Of a DNA stretch of 59,835 nucleotides, positions 8,781 to 16,660 are shown piece after piece. The stretch covers positions 1-59,835 of the forward strand of contig NZ_LSJI01000125.1 of NCBI RefSeq assembly GCF_001557235.1, written 5' to 3'. Origin of the DNA: Phenylobacterium sp. CCH9-H3. Its GTDB lineage: Bacteria; Pseudomonadota; Alphaproteobacteria; Caulobacterales; Caulobacteraceae. The notes beneath the pieces were generated by a model. The model had not been told where the DNA came from. It saw only the letters and a list, made by a program, of their open reading frames with translations, and did not search any database. The translations under genes and the position numbers were made by a program. Numbering within the stretch: position 1 is the stretch's first letter; the number at the start of each line of letters is the position of its first letter.

Positions 8781-8954
8781 TGATCGGGTCCGCGCTCCGT
8801 GAAGTAAGAGCTAAGCTTTCGGCCAACAGGGTTGCAAGCGGGTGGATGAGGGTCCCTTCTTGCCGGAAGGCGTCTGCTTCCGGGAGAGGAGCCAACTTCC
8901 GCTCGTGGCGCCGACCCGACCTTCCCCGCTGCGGGTACAGCCGAATCTCCACCC

Positions 8955-9644
8955 CTACCGTGGCTTGGGCGGTGCGAAGACGCTGCGGTCAACTGGGCGG
9001 TGATCGACCATATCGACCTTGCCCTCGTCGAGCACGGTGCCGCTTGGTCCAGTGACGACGGCGCGGAAGGCGACGAGCACGTCTCCGACTCTACGGTAGT
9101 CGGAGAGGCTAACGGCGACCGGCTGGGGTCCGGCGTAGTCCACAATGCGACCGAGCAAGTGCGTCCGGCGATCGAACCAGAGTTCGAGTGGCCGCCCCCC
9201 CATGGGTTCCACCCGCACGACATCGAAGCCCGCCTCGTCTCGGAGGTAGTCCGCCTTGGCCGGAAAGCGTTCCGGGAAGAAGAAGCCGTTGTTGCTCACG
9301 TACGCCGTGATCACCGCCTCGCGGACTGCTGCCGCATCGCTACTTCGTTCCGCCGGCCCGCTCCCGGCCCGGCGCCACGCGACAACGCCGTCGAAGCCTT
9401 GCTCTCGAGAGCCTTTGGGCGTCACGCTGATCATCCGTGTGCCGTAGGCCTGGAAATCCAGCCAAGTCTCGTAAGCTACCGGTCCATGCGTGCCCTTTTC
9501 ATAGGAACCGGTGAGCGTGTCCCAAGCCTTGCCCCCGGAAGCGGCCTTTGCCGCGGCGAGGACCTCTGACGCCGCGGGAGCCGCCACGGCGAAGCCTGGG
9601 AGGTTCAACGCCACTGCCGCTGTTAGTGCAACCCAGTAGCGCAT
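8955..9644 (-). CDS. Secreted hypothetical protein, possibly of the outer-membrane lipoprotein-sorting fold
   Basis: Protein of 229 residues starting at the ATG at 9644, chosen because GGGAGG lies 9 bp upstream; an earlier ATG at 9653 would sit directly on that site. The first 23 residues (MRYWVALTAAVALN, ending AVAAPA) form a Sec signal peptide. The mature part is rich in beta strands, with patterns such as ELWFDRRTHLLGRI and a final DHRPVD segment. These resemble LolA/LolB-like or MucB-like periplasmic proteins, but this is a weak fold guess. Not in an operon: about 170 bp separates it from the HNH gene and 150 bp from the next gene. Confidence 0.8.
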   Translation of the reverse strand: MRYWVALTAAVALNLPGFAVAAPAASEVLAAAKAASGGKAWDTLTGSYEKGTHGPVAYETWLDFQAYGTRMISVTPKGSREQGFDGVVAWRRAGSGPAERSSDAAAVREAVITAYVSNNGFFFPERFPAKADYLRDEAGFDVVRVEPMGGRPLELWFDRRTHLLGRIVDYAGPQPVAVSLSDYRRVGDVLVAFRAVVTGPSGTVLDEGKVDMVDHRPVDRSVFAPPKPR

Positions 9645-9794
9645 ATTGAACATCCTCCCGCAAATGGAGAGAGCGGCAGAGAAGCTTGACCGAAATTTGG
9701 CGGACACCGCGAGCCAGCGCACTGGTTTCGGCGAGGGTCCGCCTTCCGCATCAGGGCCAACGTCTCCTGCTGGCGCATAGCCGAAGCTTACGCG

Positions 9795-10112
9795 CTAGGC
9801 CCCATCCCACGCCCACCACCGCGAATAGGTTTCCGCGCTTATCTCCGCCCTCGGCTCGGGCTCGGCTAACAGGCGCTTCTTGCGCTTGAGGGGGCGGTCC
9901 GTGCCGGTGATCACGCGGACGGCGCCCCGTGCAAGGTAGTGGTCGACGAAGCTGCGAACGCTCTCATCGGTGCTGACAGTGAAGGCTTCCGCCCAAATGC
10001 GGAAGAGGACCTGGTCCGAGGCGGAAAGCACACGGGCCGCGACGTCGGTCTCACCGTATGCGCGCAAATTCCAAGCGATGACCTCGCGTGGGGCGGTGAT
10101 CCCGTTTGGCAT
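9795..10112 (-). CDS. Hypothetical protein
   Basis: Short unrecognised protein of 105 residues using the ATG at 10112. The frame is open for another 90 residues upstream, but that part is arginine-rich low-complexity sequence, so the internal start is preferred. The product is a soluble mixed helix/strand protein with AYGETDVAARVL and a basic PLKRKKR segment, ending in YSRWWAWDGA. No ribosome site is obvious. Function unknown; the neighbours give no clue. Confidence 0.55.
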   Translation of the reverse strand: MPNGITAPREVIAWNLRAYGETDVAARVLSASDQVLFRIWAEAFTVSTDESVRSFVDHYLARGAVRVITGTDRPLKRKKRLLAEPEPRAEISAETYSRWWAWDGA

Positions 10113-10411
10113 CGTCAGCTTGTCGCCCGTCGGATCGCCGTACGCAACGGGGCAAGCGGCGGGAACACGCCAATGTCCGCTCTGCGCCCCGATCACGATG
10201 CCAGCTCCTGGCGCAAAGCAGCGGCGGCGCCTCCCTGCATGGCTGGGGAGCATCTGGACGCGACTCCCGCTGGAGCCGGTGGGGACCGAGCGCGCGATCA
10301 GGTCCGCAGCCGGAGCTATGCGCCCGCCGGTAATCGGCCGTCGCAATACACGCCGACGTTGACAGCGAAGCCGGCGGCGCGACACTGAGGTCCGGCCATT
10401 GGGGGGACGGG

Positions 10412-11197
10412 ATGCGCAGGATTACCACGCCGGTCTTGGCGGTGGCGGTCTCGATGTGGGCGAGCGCTGCGGGCGCCGTGGTCCCGATCTCAGGCCTTTC
10501 GCAGGTCAGGACGGACGCCTTCCTGGACGGCGCGAACTCCGCCGTGGACTCGAAGATCGCGACCCAGTGGAGCGGGACGCCGCAGAACGGTTCGGCGTTC
10601 GCCCAGGCCATTGCTTACACCGGCCTTTATCCCGAAGGGGCCTCGGCCGTGACGCACGCGAAGAACAGCGCCACGTGGAGCGCCGACGGGACATACGGGC
10701 AGGTGAACTTCGAGTGGGGCTGGCACTTCAACGCGGACGGCGACTACGGGCTCATGGGGGGCGGGTTTGACGGGCTCAACCCGAACTGGTCCTACACATT
10801 CCTCGCCGAGCGCGACGGGCGCCTCGCTTGGCAAGGGGAGGTTCGGCCCAACCCCGCTTCCGACCTTAACAACTTCGGCCTGAGCGGCTGGAACCTTCAG
10901 CTGAATGGCGTGACCGTCATCGACCTGTTCGACCCCACGGGCGGCAAACTCCGCTATGGCGACGGCGATTTCCTGCTCAAGGCCGGCGAGACCTACACCG
11001 TTTCTCTGATCAACAACTCCAACATCGCCGGGCGCACTTTCGGCGCCGCCTACGACGGCTTGGTCAATGGCGTCTTCTACTGGGCGATCGAGGAAGAGCC
11101 GGCGGTCGTCCCCGAGCCGGCGGGCTGGGCGCTCATGATCGGGGGCTTCGGCCTGGTCGGCATGGCGTTTCGGCGGCGTCGGCTCGTCGAAGCCTGA
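10412..11197 (+). CDS. PEPxxWA-CTERM sorting-domain protein
   Basis: Secreted protein of 261 residues. The N-terminus MRRITTPVLAVAVSMW...AGA is a signal peptide. The C-terminus has the sorting signal VPEPAGWALMIGGFGLVG followed by RRRR, the PEPxxWA-CTERM form common in Alphaproteobacteria: PEP motif, one TM helix, basic tail. The middle is beta-rich and asparagine-rich, with no recognisable enzyme domain. Such proteins are cut and anchored by exosortases; one exosortase is encoded at 52318-53199, but whether it recognises this signal type cannot be decided here. It is a single gene between unrelated neighbours. Confidence 0.9.
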   Translation: MRRITTPVLAVAVSMWASAAGAVVPISGLSQVRTDAFLDGANSAVDSKIATQWSGTPQNGSAFAQAIAYTGLYPEGASAVTHAKNSATWSADGTYGQVNFEWGWHFNADGDYGLMGGGFDGLNPNWSYTFLAERDGRLAWQGEVRPNPASDLNNFGLSGWNLQLNGVTVIDLFDPTGGKLRYGDGDFLLKAGETYTVSLINNSNIAGRTFGAAYDGLVNGVFYWAIEEEPAVVPEPAGWALMIGGFGLVGMAFRRRRLVEA

Positions 11198-11336
11198 TCC
11201 GCGATCTCGCTCGCCCGGACGCCGGTCCCGCCGCGGGCGATCGGCTGACCGCCCGCCCCTCCCGACACTTAAGACCCTTGCAACCCGGCGCCCGCTAGGC
11301 ACGCTTGCGCATCGGCGCAGGCAGCGAGGCGACGTC

Positions 11337-12344
11337 TTGACGATCCTGGTCACCGGCTCGGCCGGCTTCATCGGCTTCCACCTGAGCCGCCGGCTGCTCG
11401 AACGCGGCGAGACGGTGGTGGGGCTCGACAGCCTCAACGCCTACTACGACCCCAAGCTCAAGGCGGCGCGGCTTTCGATCCTTGAGTCCCACAAGGGCTA
11501 TCGCCACGCCAAGCTGGACCTGGCCGATCGCGACGGCGTACCCGCCCTGTTCGCCGAGGTCCGGCCCGACCATGTGGTCAACCTCGCCGCCCAGGCCGGC
11601 GTCCGCTACAGCCTGGAAAGCCCGGAAACCTATGTCGACTCCAACGTCGTGGGCTTCCTCAACATCTTGGAGGGTTGCCGGGCGGTTCAGCCGAAGCACC
11701 TGATCTTCGCCTCCACCAGCTCGGTCTACGGCAACCACAACAACCTGCCGTTCAACGTGCATGACGCGGCGACCCACCCCATCACCCTCTATGCCGCCAG
11801 CAAGCTGGCCAACGAGGCCATGGCCCATTCATACGCACACCTGTTCGGAATCCCGTCGACCGGCTTCCGCTTCTTCACGGTGTATGGGCCCTGGGGCCGC
11901 CCGGACATGGCGCTATTCAAGTTCACCGACGCGATCCTGAAGGGCCAGCCCATCGACGTGTACGGCGAGGGCCGCATGCAGCGCGACTTCACCTACGTCG
12001 ACGATATCGTGGACGGCCTGGTCGCCGCCCTGGACCGGCCGCCGGCGGCCAACCCCGCCTGGGACAGCGAGCACCCGGACCCGGCCACCAGCGCCGCGCC
12101 GTGGCGCGTCCTCAACCTGGGCGCCAGCCGCCGGGTCGAGCTCATGCGCTACATCGAGGTCCTGGAGGAGAAGCTGGGCCGCAAGGCCGAACTGAACCTC
12201 ATGCCGATGCAGGCGGGCGACGTGGCCCGCACCGAGGCCGACACCGCCGAGACCCGCGCCGTGCTGGACTACGCCCCCAGCACCACCATCGAGGAGGGCG
12301 TCGGCCGGTTCGTGGACTGGTATCGCGAGTACTACGGCGTCTGA
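11337..12344 (+). CDS. UDP-glucuronate 4-epimerase (SDR epimerase family)
   Basis: Extended short-chain dehydrogenase/epimerase of 335 residues. NAD-binding TGSAGFIG lies at residues 6-13, the catalytic triad region has ASTSSVYG and Tyr152-Ala-Ala-Ser-Lys156, and the N-terminal DSLNAYYD plus late ALDRP features match UDP-glucuronate 4-epimerases (CapI/LpsL), which make UDP-galacturonate. A UDP-glucose 4-epimerase is the main alternative. Start is TTG at 11337, supported by GAGG 7 bp upstream and by the Rossmann motif beginning at residue 2. The product would feed acidic polysaccharide synthesis encoded elsewhere in the window. It ends 3 bp from the convergent peptidase gene. Confidence 0.9.
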   Translation: MTILVTGSAGFIGFHLSRRLLERGETVVGLDSLNAYYDPKLKAARLSILESHKGYRHAKLDLADRDGVPALFAEVRPDHVVNLAAQAGVRYSLESPETYVDSNVVGFLNILEGCRAVQPKHLIFASTSSVYGNHNNLPFNVHDAATHPITLYAASKLANEAMAHSYAHLFGIPSTGFRFFTVYGPWGRPDMALFKFTDAILKGQPIDVYGEGRMQRDFTYVDDIVDGLVAALDRPPAANPAWDSEHPDPATSAAPWRVLNLGASRRVELMRYIEVLEEKLGRKAELNLMPMQAGDVARTEADTAETRAVLDYAPSTTIEEGVGRFVDWYREYYGV

Positions 12345-12347
12345 GGC

Positions 12348-13583
12348 CTAGATGGGTTTCTCGATCGACACCGAGGGCTGCGAGAACCACTTCGGCCCCT
12401 GCTCGGTCATATGGAAGCAGTCCTCCAGCCGCACGCCGAACTCGCCGGGGATGTAGATGCCGGGCTCGTCCGAGAAGCACATGCCGGGCGCGAGCTTCGT
12501 CGCCTCCCCGCGGACCAGGTTCACCGGCTCGTGCCCGTCCAGCCCGATGCCGTGGCCGGTCCGGTGCGAGAGGCCCGGCAGCCTGTAGTCCGGCCCGTAC
12601 CCTAAGCTGACGTAGTAGCTGCGCGCCGCGTCGTCGACGCTGCCGGCGCTGGCGCCCAGCTTCGCGGCCTCGAAGGCGATCTGCTGGCCCCGGCGCACCT
12701 CGTTCCACACCTTGCGCTGCTTGGCCGTCGGCTCGCCGAACACGAAGGTCCGCGAGATGTCGGACTGATAGCCCTCGACCGTGCAGCCGCAGTCCATCAG
12801 CACCACCTCCCCGGCCTTCACCGCCTGCGGCTTGCCCGACCCATGCGGATAGGCCGCCGCCTCGCCCAGCAGCACCAGGGCGAATTCGGGATCGCCACCT
12901 AGGGCGGCGGTCGCCTGGTTCATCAACCTTGAGATGTCCGCCGGCCGCATCCCGGCCTCGATCTTCGGGATCGTATGACGATAGGCCGCCAGGGTGATGT
13001 TCGACGCGTGCTGCATCAGGGCGATCTCGGCCGGCGACTTGATCATCCGGCAGCCCCGGACCACCGGCGCCCCGTTCCGCAGCGTCGCCGTCGGCAGGTT
13101 CCGCTGGAGGCCATCCACGATGAAGTACCGGTTGGTCTCCTCGATGGCGACGACGCCCGACCCCAGCCCCCGGTCCCGCAGCCAGCCGGCGACCAGGGCC
13201 AGCGGATCCTCATGCTCCTGCCAGGTGCGCACCTCGGCCGGAACGGCCAGGCTCTCCCGGACCGAAGGCTCCTCGAAGAAGGGCGTCACCACCCCGATCT
13301 CCCCCTCCGCCGGGATCAGCGCGCAGGTCAGCCGCTCGCTGCGGCTCCAGTGGACGCCGGTGAAATAGATCAGGCTGGAGCCGGGCTCGACCAGCAAGGC
13401 CGACACCCCCTGCTCCCGCATCAGCCGCTGCGCCTTGGCGATCCGCGCCTCACGCTCGGCCCCGCCGATGGGCGGCGGCGCACCGGGCAGCCGCGCGGGC
13501 AGGTCCGCAGCGCCGGCGGAGATGGGAACCGCCGCCAGCGTCAGGCCGGCCGCGCCCAGAGTGATCAGTCTGCGTCGATCCAT
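12348..13583 (-). CDS. Exported M24-family aminopeptidase (Xaa-Pro peptidase-like)
   Basis: Protein of 411 residues. The N-terminus MDRRRLITLGAAG... resembles a Tat-type signal ending near AGAADL. The creatinase N-terminal domain spans about 45-170 and the pita-bread catalytic domain about 180-405. The five metal ligands are visible: Asp in LMDCG, Asp in SDISRTF, His in RTGHGIGLDGH, Glu in SDEPGIY and Glu in VRLED, so the enzyme should be active as a dinuclear metallopeptidase. Xaa-Pro dipeptidase/aminopeptidase is the expected activity, probably in the periplasm. It stands alone on its strand and converges with the epimerase gene. Confidence 0.92.
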   Translation of the reverse strand: MDRRRLITLGAAGLTLAAVPISAGAADLPARLPGAPPPIGGAEREARIAKAQRLMREQGVSALLVEPGSSLIYFTGVHWSRSERLTCALIPAEGEIGVVTPFFEEPSVRESLAVPAEVRTWQEHEDPLALVAGWLRDRGLGSGVVAIEETNRYFIVDGLQRNLPTATLRNGAPVVRGCRMIKSPAEIALMQHASNITLAAYRHTIPKIEAGMRPADISRLMNQATAALGGDPEFALVLLGEAAAYPHGSGKPQAVKAGEVVLMDCGCTVEGYQSDISRTFVFGEPTAKQRKVWNEVRRGQQIAFEAAKLGASAGSVDDAARSYYVSLGYGPDYRLPGLSHRTGHGIGLDGHEPVNLVRGEATKLAPGMCFSDEPGIYIPGEFGVRLEDCFHMTEQGPKWFSQPSVSIEKPI

Positions 13584-13796
13584 CCGGCGAAGCTCGCCCG
13601 ACTCCGGGATGGGCTCAAGGCCCTCTCCCGCGCAGTAGGCGGCCCCAAGCCATTTTCGCCCAACTGGCGCTGTTTCCGCTCACTTGCCTGTGAAATGAGC
13701 GCGCCGATGGGTTTCACGCCTCCGTGGCGCGCATTAGGTAGGGCCCAACGAGATCACGGCCGGCGAAACGATCGGCCTTCAGGAAGGAGTACCCCC

Positions 13797-14123
13797 ATGA
13801 AGCTTCTGGCTGTGCCGGCCCTGGCCGCCCTCGCCTTCGCCACGTCCGCGGCCGCCGGGCCGCTGGCGACCACCTCGATCGCCGTCTCCCCCGCCGGGCT
13901 CGACCTTTCGACGGCGGCGGGCGCCGAGGCCATGGCAGGGCGCCTGGATCGCGCGGCCGTGCGCGCCTGCGGCGCCTCCTCGTTCAGCGTCCGCGAGTAC
14001 CAGGCGGCGGTCCGCCGCTCGGCTTGCTACCGCGACGCCATGGACGAGGCGCTGTCGGTGCTGAACGCGCCGGCAGTGAGCGCCGCGCTCCGTGAGCGCG
14101 CCGCCCCCGCCGGCGATCGCTAG
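13797..14123 (+). CDS. UrcA family protein
   Basis: Small exported protein of 108 residues. The signal peptide MKLLAVPALAALAFATSAAA is followed by a mature domain with two conserved cysteines (VRACG and RSACYRDAMDEAL), the pattern of the UrcA family found in sphingomonads and Caulobacterales; its function is unknown. The start at 13797 is supported by AGGAAGGAG just upstream. The frame is open far upstream, but there it runs antisense to the peptidase gene. It ends 3 bp before the convergent RidA gene. Confidence 0.85.
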   Translation: MKLLAVPALAALAFATSAAAGPLATTSIAVSPAGLDLSTAAGAEAMAGRLDRAAVRACGASSFSVREYQAAVRRSACYRDAMDEALSVLNAPAVSAALRERAAPAGDR

Positions 14124-14126
14124 GCC

Positions 14127-14603
14127 CTACTTGGCGGCCGGCTTGGCCGCCTGCACTTCGATTTCCGCATACATCCCGGGTCGCACCAAGCCGGCGACCT
14201 GGGAGGTGATGCGCGCGGGCTTGGTCTTCAGCGGCCCGTAGAATTGGTTGTAGCCTTCCATCATGCCGGCGAAGTCCATGCCGCCGCCCTTGGCGGGGTC
14301 GCCGACCAGCAGCACCCGCATCATGACCGTGTCGCCCAGCTCATAGCCCTGGGCCTTCATGATCCCCTGGATCTTGGTGAGGATGCTGATCACCTGGGTC
14401 TTGGTGTCGCCGAAAGGCGTAGCCGCCGGCGCGCCGGGAACGACATCGGGCGTGATGCCGCTGACGTACAGCATGTCCGAACCGGCCGGCACCTTGACCG
14501 CGCTGGAGATGAAGCCGTTCGACGGGTTGATGTGGACGTTCTGGGCGTTGGCGGCGCCCGCCGCGAGCGTGAGCAGGGCGGCGGACAGCAGAATCTTGCG
14601 CAT
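14127..14603 (-). CDS. Exported RidA-family protein (enamine/imine deaminase-like)
   Basis: Protein of 158 residues with a Sec signal peptide (MRKILLSAALLTLAAGAANAQ) and a YjgF/RidA domain: ML-YVSGITPD, TKTQVISILTKIQGIMKAQG and a late ARITSQVAGL stretch. Cytosolic RidA enzymes hydrolyse reactive 2-aminoacrylate/imines; many exported members lack the catalytic Arg, and here the Arg of PARITSQVA is in about the right place. The gene lies 24 bp downstream of a FAD amine-oxidase gene on the same strand. This suggests that it deals with imines released by that oxidase in the periplasm. Confidence 0.9.
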   Translation of the reverse strand: MRKILLSAALLTLAAGAANAQNVHINPSNGFISSAVKVPAGSDMLYVSGITPDVVPGAPAATPFGDTKTQVISILTKIQGIMKAQGYELGDTVMMRVLLVGDPAKGGGMDFAGMMEGYNQFYGPLKTKPARITSQVAGLVRPGMYAEIEVQAAKPAAK

Positions 14604-14627
14604 GGTTCTCCCCTCGGAAAAAAAGCT

Positions 14628-16232
14628 TCAGGCCGCGGGCCGGTCGGTGCGGCGTTCCGCGACCGACTGTGACACGCGGGTCGCGATCAGGCCTAGCGTC
14701 CGTTGCGCGGAAAGCACCGCGCCTTCTTGCCAGCCCGGCATCTGGGACAGGTGGGCGCCTGAGAAATAGACGCGGCCGTGCGGCTGGTTCAGCAGCCGGT
14801 ACGCGGGATCGTCCAGGTGGCCTTCCTGGCCGCCGACGCCGTTCCATGCGGGCCAGGGACCCAGGTTGAACGGGATCTTGCTCCAGTTCACCACCACCGG
14901 ATTGGTGAGTTCGCCCTCGTGGCCGGGGTGCAACCGCCCGACCACGCCGCGGGCGATGGCGACCTGCTCCTCTAGCGGCCGCGCGGCGAAACCCCTGGCG
15001 TTCGGGCCCGAGCCATAGCAGGCCAGCAGCATTCCGCGGGCCGTATGCAGCCCGTTCGACGGGTACCAGACCAGCCCGGTGTCCCCGCCCACGAACGAGA
15101 TGCCGCCGAAGATCTGCTGCTTTTCCCAGAAGCGCGGCGCGTCGAAGCCGATCTTGTTCGAATAGTCGTAGGGCACCGAAGCGATGGCGGCCTTCACCGG
15201 CTTGTCGAAGTTGTTGTCGATGCGGTTCAGGACATTCAGCGGGATGGTGACCACGGCGAAGTCGGCCTGGGCGACCTGGTTCGGGCCTCCCGACCGATCG
15301 CGCCAGGCCACGGCGACGCCCGCCGCCGTCTGACGAATCTGCAGCACCTCGGCGTTCAGGATCAGCGGGCTGCGAATCGCCTGCTGGAAGCCGGTGGCGA
15401 TCCGATCCATGCCGCCCACGGGCTGGAACATGGTCGCCTGCATGTAGACCACGTCCTCGAACAGGGTCGACCACAACTGGTCGTTGGCCAGCAGCTCCTT
15501 CAGCGGCACCGGATCGCGGCCCTTGCCGAACTGCGAGGCGGCGCCCGGAAGCTGGGCAAAGCCCGACCGCTCCGTGCCCTTGAAGGCCATGCCGCCGTCC
15601 AGATCGCCGTAGACCTTCAGGAACGGCAGCAGCCGTTGCTTGTCCTCGGCCGTCAGGTCCTGGTCCAGCGCCCCCTTGTTCAGGGCCTTGGCCAGAAGTT
15701 CCGAGATATAGCCGCGGGTGTCGTTGACGCCCTGACGCATCTGGATCGGCTTGCCGCCGTTCGAGGCGGCGGACCAGAAATAGGCGCTGCGGCTGGAATT
15801 GATCTCCACTTCGAGCGGCACGCCCAGCTTGGTGCAATAGCCCAGCACGCCCTCGTGGTGACTCGGGATCCGGGCCGGCCCGGCGTTCATGTAGAGACCG
15901 TCGGAGAACGAGACCGTCTGGGTCGCCTCGCCGACCATTTCGACCTTGGAGCCATCGCGGAGCGTCCAGTTGCGCCCGCCGACCCGATCGCGGGCTTCCA
16001 GGACCGTCACGGCGAATCCGGCCCGCTCGAGCTCATAGGCCGCCGTCAGGCCAGCGATCCCCGCGCCCAGCACCACCACGCTCTTGCCGGCGCCGAGGTT
16101 GGCCGGCAGTTGCAGGGGCCCGGCCTTGGCCGGTGTCGCCATCAGGCCCAGGCTGACCATGGCGGAATAGGCGGCCCCGTAGCCGCCGACGGCCCCGAGT
16201 CTGTGCAGGAAACTCCGACGGCTGACACCCAT
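14628..16232 (-). CDS. Tat-exported FAD-dependent amine/L-amino-acid oxidase
   Basis: Flavin monoamine-oxidase family protein of 534 residues. The N-terminus has a twin-arginine signal SRRSFLHRLG and a hydrophobic stretch to about residue 38. The FAD-binding VLGAGIAGL (about 54-62) is followed by a glutamate-ending strand LEARDRVGGRNW. The C-terminal FAD segment contains GRVYFSGAHLSQMPGWQEGAVLSA, typical of L-amino-acid and monoamine oxidases. It oxidises an amine to an imine with H2O2 release; the substrate is unknown. It precedes the exported RidA gene by 24 bp. An inverted repeat lies about 150 bp upstream of its start. Confidence 0.93.
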   Translation of the reverse strand: MGVSRRSFLHRLGAVGGYGAAYSAMVSLGLMATPAKAGPLQLPANLGAGKSVVVLGAGIAGLTAAYELERAGFAVTVLEARDRVGGRNWTLRDGSKVEMVGEATQTVSFSDGLYMNAGPARIPSHHEGVLGYCTKLGVPLEVEINSSRSAYFWSAASNGGKPIQMRQGVNDTRGYISELLAKALNKGALDQDLTAEDKQRLLPFLKVYGDLDGGMAFKGTERSGFAQLPGAASQFGKGRDPVPLKELLANDQLWSTLFEDVVYMQATMFQPVGGMDRIATGFQQAIRSPLILNAEVLQIRQTAAGVAVAWRDRSGGPNQVAQADFAVVTIPLNVLNRIDNNFDKPVKAAIASVPYDYSNKIGFDAPRFWEKQQIFGGISFVGGDTGLVWYPSNGLHTARGMLLACYGSGPNARGFAARPLEEQVAIARGVVGRLHPGHEGELTNPVVVNWSKIPFNLGPWPAWNGVGGQEGHLDDPAYRLLNQPHGRVYFSGAHLSQMPGWQEGAVLSAQRTLGLIATRVSQSVAERRTDRPAA

Positions 16233-16660
16233 GACCCGCTCCGCGACGCACCGCCCCGCCGCACCCGGCGGGCGGCCTCAGACGCCTCGGCGGCGCCTTG
16301 GCTGACAAGACGGGCGATCAGGATTCGAGCAGTTTCGACGCAGTTGTCGGCGTGGCAGGCAGTCTGCGCGCGAGAATTCATCAACTGACGCTCACGTCAG
16401 TTTTGCGACAACCGAATTCGCCGAAGTTGCCGATTCTGCATGATTGTCAGTTTCAGTAATCGTGCTTCATCGAATGGCGGGCGCGCAAATATTTTCATCA
16501 TGCAACAAATGCATGCGCGAGCGTCGTGCCGGGTCTTATTGACTCACGACACCCCGCACGCGGTGCTCCACCGCTATCAGACGGCGCCGATGCTTAAAGG
16601 CCGCCGTCAATAGGGGGATGACGCCGAGAAGGGCCCACATCGAAAACGAGGGGGTCCATA
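16233..16660. other. Intergenic region between divergent oxidase and TonB-receptor genes
   Basis: This 428-bp stretch has no convincing gene. It is clearly more AT-rich than its surroundings, especially 16400-16560, and must carry the promoters of both divergent genes. It contains a perfect inverted repeat at 16384-16401. The ribosome site for the TonB receptor is the G-run just before 16661. Confidence 0.6.
16384..16401. promoter_or_regulatory. Inverted repeat, possible operator or short hairpin
   Basis: Perfect 7-bp arms ACTGACG and CGTCAGT are separated by CTCA and followed by TTT. As DNA it could be an operator for a dimeric regulator acting on the oxidase and/or receptor gene. As RNA it could be a weak terminator, but no gene on the + strand ends nearby. 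Operator is the better guess. Confidence 0.35.
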
